Source: CAYVBJ01 sp964415185
GTDB taxonomy: Bacteria > Bacteroidota > Rhodothermia > Balneolales > Balneolaceae
Assembly (NCBI GenBank): GCA_964415185.1
Contig: CAYPZI010000053.1
Span: forward strand, 1 to 18,074
DNA: 18,074 nt
Reading direction: 5' to 3'
The position numbers were made by a program, and so were the translations under genes. The first letter of the stretch is position 1. Each line of letters begins with the position of its first letter. Under the pieces are notes generated by a model. The model was not told the origin of the DNA, did not search any database, and saw only the letters and a list, made by a program, of their open reading frames with translations. Below, one piece after another: positions 8,200 to 14,302 of the stretch.

Positions 8200-8460
8200 T
8201 TATACGTTTAAATCAAGGCGCATCCCCTTGCTTCCGGGATTAATGCTCGAAACTTCACCCGATCCCGAATAAAACTTTACATCAAAAGATTGTGCCGGTT
8301 TTGCTTTATTAATGTTGATTTCATTCGATTCCGGTTTACTGCCGGCCTTTTTACCAACCTGTAACTTGCCCGCTTCAGAGTCATTAAATACCCTTTGAAA
8401 AGTCTTCAAGAGCGAATTCGACTGGGGAACAGAGCCCGGAATTTTATCCATTTTCATCAT
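8200..8460 (-). CDS. Unrecognised small protein embedded in the flagellar operon
   Basis: I do not recognise this 86-residue product. It sits between flgC and fliE, where most flagellar operons have no gene. Its start follows the flgC stop by only 2 nt (TAG-TA-ATGATG), and fliE begins 13 nt after its end, so it is very likely translated with the operon. It is hydrophilic, with no signal peptide, membrane segment or cysteine. The first 30 residues look helical (SNSLLKTFQRVF), and the middle is rich in Lys, Ser, Asn and Gly. The C-terminus is beta-like and ends SKGMRLDLNV. The tandem ATGs allow a start at either codon. It could be an exported rod-associated or chaperone-like protein, or a lineage-specific spacer gene. 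It lacks the features of FlgM that I would expect. Function unknown. Confidence 0.72.
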   Translation of the reverse strand: MMKMDKIPGSVPQSNSLLKTFQRVFNDSEAGKLQVGKKAGSKPESNEININKAKPAQSFDVKFYSGSGEVSSINPGSKGMRLDLNV

Positions 8461-8462
8461 TA

Positions 8463-8963
8463 CTAAATTTCAAACGATCGTTTTATAATCTCTTTTTCCG
8501 ATTGCAAAGCACTCAGGTTCGCTTCATACAACCGGTTTGCACTTACCAGGCGGGTCATTTCTTCTATTAAATCCACATCCGGGTAACGCACCATACCGTT
8601 TTCATCGGCATCCGGGTGCATCGGGTCGTACTCAAACCTGTATTTATCCTGCTCGATGGTATTGGCCTGCGGGCCCATATTTACCGAACCACGATAATCA
8701 CGTTCGGCTTGTGGTACCGGACGATGACGCACGTCAGTGGTTTTCATTTTCAATTCGGTATTCAGAAGCACCCGTTTAAAACTGTCGATTTGCGGCTGTG
8801 ACAACTCAAGACGCTTGGGCCGGTAAGCCGTTCCATTTGTGGTGCGGGTAGTCTGGGCATTGGCAATATTTTCGGATGCTATTTGCACCTGGCGCCTCTG
8901 TACCGACAGAGCGCTGCCCGTGGTTCTGAATACTGAAAAAAAGCGATCCATATTGGCTTCCAT
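8463..8963 (-). CDS. flgC: FlgC, proximal rod protein
   Basis: FlgC is one of the proximal rod proteins of the basal body axial structure, exported by the flagellar type III system. The 166-residue product has the rod/hook N-terminal signature (SALSVQRRQVQIASENIANA, then QTT). It also has the C-terminal signature (DVDLIEEMTRLVSANRLYEA, then NLSALQSEKEI) whose helices pack into the axial core. The middle insertion (KTTDVRHRPVPQAERDYRGS) is FlgC-like. The ATG shares a base with the flgB stop (TAATG). A second ATG at codon 5 (MDRFF) matches the usual FlgC start MDxF better, so the true start may be there. It is followed by the unknown 86-codon gene rather than directly by fliE. Confidence 0.97.
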   Translation of the reverse strand: MEANMDRFFSVFRTTGSALSVQRRQVQIASENIANAQTTRTTNGTAYRPKRLELSQPQIDSFKRVLLNTELKMKTTDVRHRPVPQAERDYRGSVNMGPQANTIEQDKYRFEYDPMHPDADENGMVRYPDVDLIEEMTRLVSANRLYEANLSALQSEKEIIKRSFEI

Positions 8964-9313
8964 TATCCGCTCCTTCCTATGATTCCCATTCTGAGTTGTT
9001 CAAAATTATGGCGCAGTGCCCGGGTTACCATCTGTACCCGGATTTGAGTATCGGCAAGCTCCATCAGTTCATCCTCAATCTCCGGTTTCACATCGGTTAT
9101 TTCTATTTCGGGATTCAGGCGTTCAATTTTACTCTTACTAAGTTTACCTGAATCGAGCTGTTTACTGAGCTCCGCTTCAAAATTAACTTTCGACTTGTTA
9201 TATCCGGGCGTTTCAATATTTGAGATATTGGAAGCTGTAACCCTGTTGCGGAGGGTATATACATCCATCGCCCTTGCCAAAAGTTTTACATGTGTACTTT
9301 CAATCAGCTTCAT
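8963..9313 (-). CDS. flgB: FlgB, proximal rod protein (first gene of the operon)
   Basis: FlgB is the membrane-proximal rod component. The 116-residue protein has the characteristic RNRVTASNISNIETPGYNKS motif at about 22-41 and the C-terminal helix (DTQIRVQMVTRALRHNFEQL, then RMGIIG). The start ATG 9313-9311 has no Shine-Dalgarno-like sequence upstream (TTTAAATGAT). A sigma-54-type promoter lies about 35-50 nt upstream, so the leader should be short, about 24 nt. It is the first gene of the minus-strand flagellar operon and is translationally coupled to flgC. Confidence 0.97.
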   Translation of the reverse strand: MKLIESTHVKLLARAMDVYTLRNRVTASNISNIETPGYNKSKVNFEAELSKQLDSGKLSKSKIERLNPEIEITDVKPEIEDELMELADTQIRVQMVTRALRHNFEQLRMGIIGRSG

Positions 9314-9345
9314 ATCATTTAAATTCGTTATCGAACAGCTTTAGA

Positions 9346-9363
9346 TTGGCAACAGCCGTGCCA
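9346..9363 (-). promoter_or_regulatory. Sigma-54 (RpoN) promoter for the flgB operon
   Basis: Read on the minus strand from 9363, the sequence is TGGCACGGCTGTTGCCAA. This fits the sigma-54 -24/-12 consensus TGGCACR-N4-TTGCW at every position except the last (C for A/T), with the exact GG-to-GC spacing. The predicted start is near 9337, about 24 nt before the flgB ATG. The same bases form a short dyad (TGGCA-N7-TGCCA), so an operator is the main alternative reading. RpoN control of basal-body genes with an NtrC-type activator is established in several flagellated lineages; its use here is inference. Confidence 0.75.
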
Positions 9364-9472
9364 TTTCTTAAAATCTTCTAATAATGCTTATCAGAAATGA
9401 TCGTTACATATATAGAGTGGCAAATTTTTCCTTCAAGCGGAAAAGGTGTCTGGAAAAAACCGTGGTGATGTC

Positions 9473-9572
9473 GTTTCCGATGAAGGAATAATCTTTTTCT
9501 TAAGTCTCATTCCGTTTTACCGATAAGTTGTGAATCCGGTCAGATAAAAAAGCGAGTTTATTTATCGGAAAC
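9473..9572. repeat. 9-bp perfect inverted repeat (possible activator site)
   Basis: GTTTCCGAT at 9473-9481 is exactly complementary to ATCGGAAAC at 9564-9572, with 82 nt between the arms. A further inverted pair, CCGATAA at 9520-9526 and TTATCGG at 9562-9568, overlaps the right arm. The arms lie about 135-235 nt upstream of the predicted flgB operon start, a normal distance for enhancer-binding proteins. With arms this short in a 373-nt spacer, chance is not excluded. Confidence 0.4.
9500..9526 (+). promoter_or_regulatory. Sigma-28 (FliA)-like promoter facing the PAS-kinase gene
   Basis: TTAAGTCT, an 11-nt spacer and ACCGATAA match the FliA consensus TAAAGTTT-N11-GCCGATAA at 6 of 8 and 7 of 8 positions with the correct spacing. 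The predicted start is near 9533, giving a leader of roughly 150 nt before the kinase ATG. The -10 element is strong. The -35 element departs at the second base, which is usually well conserved. Sigma-28 control of this kinase gene would be a feedback link, but that is inference. Confidence 0.42.
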
Positions 9573-9686
9573 TTTTTTAAACAAGCCGGATTAGAAAAGT
9601 TTTTAAATTCAAACGTAACAGCTTGTCAGGATTTCCTATCATAAAAAAAATTAATAATAGAATCCGGACATGATGGCTTCAAATAA

Positions 9687-10634
9687 ATGGATCAGCCAGG
9701 TAAATATATCAGAACAGACGATTCCGGCCTTGCCGAAATCATCATTGAAAAGGTTAGCGGTAAAGTAGTGGTTGTAAATCAGCATGCAACAGATCTTCTG
9801 AAGCTACCGGGGAAAAAAATTATTGGGCAGAATATATTCCAGTTGATTGAACGCGATAAAGAGAAACTTAAGCCGGGCCTGATTACGATTAAAAAGACAC
9901 TTTGCTCACTTAGCCTTGAAGAAATTGAACAGGAGGATGAAACGCTGATCAAACTCAAATTGCAGCCGATATCCGGAGATCCTGAAGAAAAAGAACTTGA
10001 TCATTATTCTCAAATTGCGGAACAGATTGTGCATCAGTTCAGGTCACCGTTAACCGGCGTATTCGGTTTTGTCGAAATTCTGGAAGAATCTGAGACTTCT
10101 GCCTCCAAGTTAAAGATCCTGGAAAAAATAAGATCCGGTATGCAGGCTTCCTTCAATCTGTTAGACAGGATTGAAAAATTTGCCCAGCCTGTATCTGCAA
10201 ATATCTCCACATTCGATATTTCCATTTTGCTTCAACAATTTTTGCAATCTATTCCCGAGAACTATAAAGATATGATCCGGATAAAGCAGTCCGATGCAGG
10301 AATGATCACTTCGGATTTTTATTTGCTTAAAACCATACTGGAAGAACTTACAAAAAATGCACTCCATGAAATCCGGAATATGGAAGATCAAAAAGTAGAA
10401 ATTCGGTTCAGCCGAAAAGGTAATATTGAAATCGAAAATCATCTTACGTCGGGACATCTTCCGGATATTGACAAAATATTCATGCCCTTTTATACAACAA
10501 GCGCCGGTAAAACAGGGCTTGGCTTACCGATCTGTAAAAAATATTGCAAATACATGAACCTGGTAATCAAGGCAGCTCTTTCTGAAAACCGGGATTCTAT
10601 AAAATTTCAAATCCGTAACATTCTTATCTCATAA
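9687..10634 (+). CDS. Soluble PAS-histidine kinase, FleS/FlrB/NtrB-like
   Basis: This 315-residue protein has no transmembrane segment or signal peptide, so it is predicted cytosolic. A PAS-like domain occupies about 14-60 (SGKVVVVNQHATDLL, then KKIIGQNIFQLI). The phospho-acceptor H-box is IVHQFRSPLTGVFGF with His116. An N-box follows (ILEELTKNALHEI, Asn224), then an F-box (FMPFYTTSAGKTG) running into a G2 box (GLGLPI). The G1 box (DxGxG) is not recognisable: the expected place reads EIENHLTSGHLPDI. The small PAS-plus-kinase layout with HQ-F/I-R-S/T-PL resembles FleS/FlrB, the kinases that feed sigma-54 activators of flagellar genes. Location opposite a sigma-54-promoted flagellar operon fits that role. 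No response regulator is adjacent; sucC follows after 79 nt. An in-frame TAA lies directly before ATG 9687, fixing the start. Confidence 0.82.
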   Translation: MDQPGKYIRTDDSGLAEIIIEKVSGKVVVVNQHATDLLKLPGKKIIGQNIFQLIERDKEKLKPGLITIKKTLCSLSLEEIEQEDETLIKLKLQPISGDPEEKELDHYSQIAEQIVHQFRSPLTGVFGFVEILEESETSASKLKILEKIRSGMQASFNLLDRIEKFAQPVSANISTFDISILLQQFLQSIPENYKDMIRIKQSDAGMITSDFYLLKTILEELTKNALHEIRNMEDQKVEIRFSRKGNIEIENHLTSGHLPDIDKIFMPFYTTSAGKTGLGLPICKKYCKYMNLVIKAALSENRDSIKFQIRNILIS

Positions 10635-10713
10635 CTTTTTTTTGCCTTCCTGTTTCGGTATTATTGAACCGGTAAAATCGATTGACTTAAACTGATTTAA
10701 AAACAGGCAGATT

Positions 10714-11922
10714 ATGAAAATTCATGAGTATCAGGCAAAAGAGATTCTAAAAAAATACAATGTGGCTGTTCCTGACGGGGAACCGGCTACCACTATTGAA
10801 AAAGCGGTTGAAGTGGCCGAAAGAATGAAAGCAAGCGGGTCTACGCTTTTTGTTGTAAAGGCACAGATACATGCCGGTGGCAGGGGCAAGGGAAGGACCA
10901 AAAACAGCAATGCCAAAGGTGTAATTCTTTGCAAAACCGTTGAAGAAGTCCGTGAAGCTGCCGAATCACTGCTGGACGATGTGCTGGTTACCGTACAGAC
11001 GGGTGACGAAGGCCAAAAAGTGCAGACTATTTATATTACGGATGGTGTTGATATCGAAAAGGAATTTTATCTCGGCATTTTACTCGACCGCGCTAAAAGC
11101 AAGAATGTGATCATGATCTCAACCGAAGGAGGAGTTGAAATTGAAAAAGTCGCTGAAGAAACACCCGAAAAAATCATTAAAGAGTGGGTTGAACCGGGAA
11201 TGAACCTTCAGCCAAACCAGGCCCGCCGGCTCGCTTTTGCACTTGGGTTTGAAGGCGATGCATTTAAAAAAGCCGTTAAATTCATACATGCTCTCTATAA
11301 CTGTTATGAAGACACCGATGCCAGCCTTGTTGAAATCAACCCGCTTGTTTTAACAACAGATGGGGATGTATCGGCACTTGATGCAAAAGTTACATTTGAT
11401 GACAACGCCCTGTTCAGGCATAAAAATTTTGCAGAACTGCGTGATGAATCGGAGGAAGATCCGCTTGAGCTGGAAGCATCCAAATTCGATTTAAACTACA
11501 TCAAGCTGGATGGCAATGTTGGCTGTATGGTGAATGGCGCAGGCCTGGCAATGGCAACCATGGATATTATCAAACTCTCAGGTGGTGAGCCGGCCAATTT
11601 CCTGGATGTGGGCGGCGGAGCAAATGTGGAAACCGTAAAAAACGGGTTCAGAATTATTCTTGAAGATCAAAACGTAAAAGCAATTCTTATCAATATCTTC
11701 GGTGGGATTGTAAGGTGCGACCGTGTAGCCAACGGTGTGATCGAAGCGATCAAGGATGACGAGATCGCCAAAAAAGTTGAAAATGTTCCGATCATTGTAC
11801 GCCTGCAAGGAACCAATGCCGAAGAAGCCAAAGAGATCATAGATGGCAGCGACCTCAATGTAATCTCGGCAGTGCTATTGAAAGAAGCAGCTGAGCAGGT
11901 TTCAAAAGTTCTGGCTGCCTGA
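10714..11922 (+). CDS. sucC: Succinyl-CoA synthetase (ADP-forming) subunit beta
   Basis: SucC is the nucleotide-binding beta subunit of succinyl-CoA synthetase, which makes succinate and ATP/GTP from succinyl-CoA in the TCA cycle. The 402-residue protein begins MKIHEYQAKEILKKYNVAVP, typical of SucC. The ATP-grasp part carries KAQIHAGGRGKG (49-60), VEINPL (206-211) and ALDAK (221-225), the last two bearing the metal ligands. The CoA-ligase-like half carries GCMVNGAGLAMATMD (270-284), FLDVGGGA (296-303) and INIFGGIVRCD (326-336). It is slightly longer than the E. coli protein (388). No sucD follows: the next gene is convergent, so the alpha subunit must be encoded elsewhere. The 79-nt upstream spacer contains no Shine-Dalgarno and no promoter I would defend. 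Confidence 0.98.
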   Translation: MKIHEYQAKEILKKYNVAVPDGEPATTIEKAVEVAERMKASGSTLFVVKAQIHAGGRGKGRTKNSNAKGVILCKTVEEVREAAESLLDDVLVTVQTGDEGQKVQTIYITDGVDIEKEFYLGILLDRAKSKNVIMISTEGGVEIEKVAEETPEKIIKEWVEPGMNLQPNQARRLAFALGFEGDAFKKAVKFIHALYNCYEDTDASLVEINPLVLTTDGDVSALDAKVTFDDNALFRHKNFAELRDESEEDPLELEASKFDLNYIKLDGNVGCMVNGAGLAMATMDIIKLSGGEPANFLDVGGGANVETVKNGFRIILEDQNVKAILINIFGGIVRCDRVANGVIEAIKDDEIAKKVENVPIIVRLQGTNAEEAKEIIDGSDLNVISAVLLKEAAEQVSKVLAA

Positions 11923-12051
11923 AACCAAATCATGTAAGTTTCAGACCATAAGGTTATGCGAATCAGGGGCAGGTTGCCGGGTGAGTAAGCCGGGCATAAT
12001 AAAAATCAATAAAGCAAACTCATATTCTTGACAATCTCATCAGATGAGTAA
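11923..12051. other. Convergent spacer between sucC and the dehydratase gene
   Basis: Both flanking genes end here, so transcription from both sides must stop in or near these 129 nt. I find only weak dyads: GAAAC/GTTTC around 11921-11942 and CTCAT-CAG-ATGAG near 12036-12048. There is also a direct repeat of GCCGGG near 11978-11997. None has the stem plus T-run of a standard intrinsic terminator. Confidence 0.4.
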
Positions 12052-14010
12052 CTAACCTGTTGCTTCAAGTTTTTTGGCTGAGGAACCATTTTTTAAATGG
12101 CCGTTTTTTTCCTGCATCAGGGTAATTCCTTCCAGCTCTTTCTTGTAATTGTATGTAGGAACCATCTCCTTAAGAACCCTCCGGACTGATTTGTAGTCGG
12201 ATTTCTCTATGCACTTGTAAAGCCTGGATATATGCATATTCAGTTCATCTTTGCATAAATTTTTGCTGCATATTGCTTTGAATATTTCACTGTGCTTAGT
12301 ATCAGCTACACCTTCTTCAGCATTTAACAATTCCTCAAACAGCTTTTCTCCCGGCCGCAGCCCTGTATATTCAAATGGTATGTCAACTTCAGGTTCGAGT
12401 CCGTGCAGCCGTACAAGATCTCTGGCCATATCCACAATCTTGACCGGTTCACCCATGTCAAGCACAAAAACCTCACCGCCGTCTCCCATCGAACCTGCCT
12501 GCATGACAAGCAGAACAGCTTCAGGAATGGTCATGAAGTACCGTTTCATTTCCGGGTCGGTAATCGTAATCGGCCCGCCGTTTTTAATCTGTTCGATAAA
12601 AATCGGGACGACTGAACCGCGGGATCCAAGCACATTTCCAAAGCGGACTGAGATGAATTGTGTATCACAGGTTCCGTTAAGCGTCATACAAATTTCTTCA
12701 GCTACACGCTTGGTTGCTCCCATCACATTGGTCGGGTTCACCGCCTTATCGGTTGAAATCATCACAAATTTCCGGACATTGTGCTTGCAAGCAAGAGAAG
12801 CCAGGATTCTGGTTCCGCCGATATTGACCTTCACAGCTTCATCCGGAAAGCTCTCCATCATCGGTACATGCTTATAAGCTGCGGCATGAAAAATGACATC
12901 CGGGCCGAGCTTGTCAAGAATCTGATCAATCTTCCTCTTGTCGGCCACATTCGCCACACATGAATGAATAATATAACCGGATTTCCCCAACTCGTTTTCA
13001 AGATTAAAAAGCTCTGTTTCATCGATGTCAAGTGCTATCAGCCTTTTGGGGCTGAGATTTGCACACTGCCTCACAATTTCACTGCCGATTGAACCGCCGG
13101 CACCCGTAACCAATACGGTTTTGCCTGCAACACTGCCCCGGATCTCTTCCATGTCAATTTTGACCGGTTCACGGCCAAGAATATCTTCAATGCTGATATC
13201 GCGGATACTGCTGATTCCAATCGGATTATCGGTAAGCAGGTGAAAAGAGGGGACGATTTTTATTTCAAGCCCGGGCTGAATGGATTTGATTTTGTCAGTC
13301 ATCTCCTTAAGATCCTTTTTCGGCATTGAAGGTATGGCAATGATTAGCTGGTCAACCCTATTGTACCTTATATGGTGAAACAAATCATACCTGTCTCCGA
13401 GAATCTTTATGCCTTGTATGGTGGTACCCTTAACAACTTTGTCATCAAATACACCGGTAATGTTGAGATTCCAGCTATCATTTTTCAATATATCCCGGAT
13501 AATGAGGTCACCCGCGCTGCCTGCTCCGAATACAATCACATTTTTCTTCTTCTTCTGAACAGACTTTTTTAAAGTTAAAGGATAGTTTACCAGTTCAGAT
13601 ACTATTCTCTTGCTAATCCTGAAACCGCCAACCATTAAAATTCCGTTTGTGAGGATCAGGCCTGTAAAAGCATACTCAAAATTTCCCATTGTAAAGAAAA
13701 AGGATGAAAACGCTATAAACATCAAATACCCTGCCGTAAGGCCCAGTACGATTCTCATTAACTCCCTTATGCCGATAAAGCGCCAGCTTGCCTTGTGAAC
13801 CTGGTAGAATACGAGGCCGAAAAGCATAAATCCAATTAGTACGGATGTTAACAAAAAAGGGAAAGGCCTTGCAATAGACGAGAACGGGTATGTAAATGCA
13901 AATGCAGCAATTGCTGCAATGAATAAGGCTACCGTATCTCCAATACAAAAGAATACAGACCTGATGAAGCCATTAGGCTTTATACCTAAAAGTGTTTTTT
14001 CTTGTCCCAA
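12052..14010 (-). CDS. pglF: Membrane-anchored NDP-sugar 4,6-dehydratase (FlaA1/PglF/WbpM/CapD type)
   Basis: Enzymes of this type convert UDP-GlcNAc (or a related UDP-HexNAc) to the 4-keto-6-deoxy sugar at the inner membrane. The 652-residue protein has four N-terminal transmembrane segments (about 18-40, 50-70, 86-107, 113-130). A first Rossmann domain (NVIVFGAGSAGDLIIRDI, 157-174) is followed by the catalytic SDR domain with VLVTGAGGSIGSEIVRQ (299-315). The active-site segment STDKAVNPTNVMGATKR (419-435) has Met430 where soluble relatives have Tyr, as in the large WbpM/PglF branch. GLRPGEKLFEELL (550-562) is also typical. The start is TTG at 14010-14008: a TGA lies two codons upstream, the first in-frame ATG is codon 62 inside the second membrane segment, and GGGAG sits about seven bases before the TTG. 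It follows the aminotransferase gene on the same strand after 292 nt. Substrate is inferred. Confidence 0.93.
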   Translation of the reverse strand: MGQEKTLLGIKPNGFIRSVFFCIGDTVALFIAAIAAFAFTYPFSSIARPFPFLLTSVLIGFMLFGLVFYQVHKASWRFIGIRELMRIVLGLTAGYLMFIAFSSFFFTMGNFEYAFTGLILTNGILMVGGFRISKRIVSELVNYPLTLKKSVQKKKKNVIVFGAGSAGDLIIRDILKNDSWNLNITGVFDDKVVKGTTIQGIKILGDRYDLFHHIRYNRVDQLIIAIPSMPKKDLKEMTDKIKSIQPGLEIKIVPSFHLLTDNPIGISSIRDISIEDILGREPVKIDMEEIRGSVAGKTVLVTGAGGSIGSEIVRQCANLSPKRLIALDIDETELFNLENELGKSGYIIHSCVANVADKRKIDQILDKLGPDVIFHAAAYKHVPMMESFPDEAVKVNIGGTRILASLACKHNVRKFVMISTDKAVNPTNVMGATKRVAEEICMTLNGTCDTQFISVRFGNVLGSRGSVVPIFIEQIKNGGPITITDPEMKRYFMTIPEAVLLVMQAGSMGDGGEVFVLDMGEPVKIVDMARDLVRLHGLEPEVDIPFEYTGLRPGEKLFEELLNAEEGVADTKHSEIFKAICSKNLCKDELNMHISRLYKCIEKSDYKSVRRVLKEMVPTYNYKKELEGITLMQEKNGHLKNGSSAKKLEATG

Positions 14011-14028
14011 AATTCACTCCCAAAAACT

Positions 14029-14057
14029 CAGTTAATTACACCCTGTTCAGTTAATTA
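14029..14057. repeat. Direct repeat CAGTTAATTA upstream of the dehydratase gene
   Basis: CAGTTAATTA occurs at 14029-14038 and again at 14048-14057, 19 nt apart start to start, about 20-47 nt before the dehydratase start codon. A related CTGTTCAGTAA lies at 14149-14159. Two turns of helix between copies would suit a dimeric or tandem regulator, but in such AT-rich DNA the pair may be accidental. Confidence 0.3.
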
Positions 14058-14141
14058 TTTTCATCAGAGCATTAAATTTACAATACATTAGCTGCTTCAT
14101 ATTCACCCCAAAACCACTAACTCTTTTCTTAAATACAATCG

Positions 14142-14170
14142 CAACTATCTGTTCAGTAACCAATTGTCAA
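14142..14170 (-). promoter_or_regulatory. Candidate housekeeping promoter for the dehydratase gene
   Basis: Minus-strand TTGACA (14170-14165), a 17-nt spacer and TAGTTG (14147-14142) lie about 135 nt before the TTG start of the dehydratase gene. The -35 is perfect for the general sigma-70 pattern. The -10/-7 element is weak for both that pattern and the Bacteroidota TAnnTTTG pattern. It suggests the dehydratase can be transcribed independently of the aminotransferase gene. Confidence 0.3.
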
Positions 14171-14302
14171 CGAAATCTATAAATTTCATTTACTAAATCG
14201 AATTACATTTTTATAATTTTACTACAATGTAAATGATTAACACAATGTTCGTACATATCAATAAAAGCATTCTGAATATCTTATGCGAATTTTCCGGGTT
14301 TA

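Larger units (their letters stand above)
9314..9686. other. Divergent regulatory region between flgB and the PAS-kinase gene
   Basis: This 373-nt spacer separates the minus-strand flagellar operon from the plus-strand kinase gene. I see no convincing coding sequence in it. It holds the sigma-54-like site near flgB, a sigma-28-like site facing the kinase gene, and a 9-bp inverted repeat. There are also three copies of AATCCGG or its complement (9533-9539, 9586-9592 inverted, 9661-9667). Sigma-54 promoters need an enhancer usually 100-200 nt upstream, and that would fall among these repeats. No stem followed by a T-run was found. Confidence 0.6.

Noticed and set aside
9562..9588. Minus-strand CCGATAA (from TTATCGG) as a second sigma-28 promoter toward flgB
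   Set aside because: No TAAAGTTT-like -35 lies 11 nt upstream, and flgB is more than 240 nt away with a better sigma-54 site next to it.
9670..9768. ATGATG at 9670 opening a short frame that overlaps the kinase start
   Set aside because: It encodes about 32 residues in another frame, ends inside the kinase gene, and shows no motif or ribosome-binding sequence.
11975..12000. GC-rich GCCGGG repeats after sucC as a terminator
   Set aside because: The copies are direct, not inverted, and no T-run follows, so they cannot form a standard terminator stem.
12251..12877. 208-residue plus-strand frame opposite the dehydratase gene
   Set aside because: It is antisense to the conserved catalytic domain, Ser/Thr/Pro-rich as expected of a complement frame, and has no recognisable motif.
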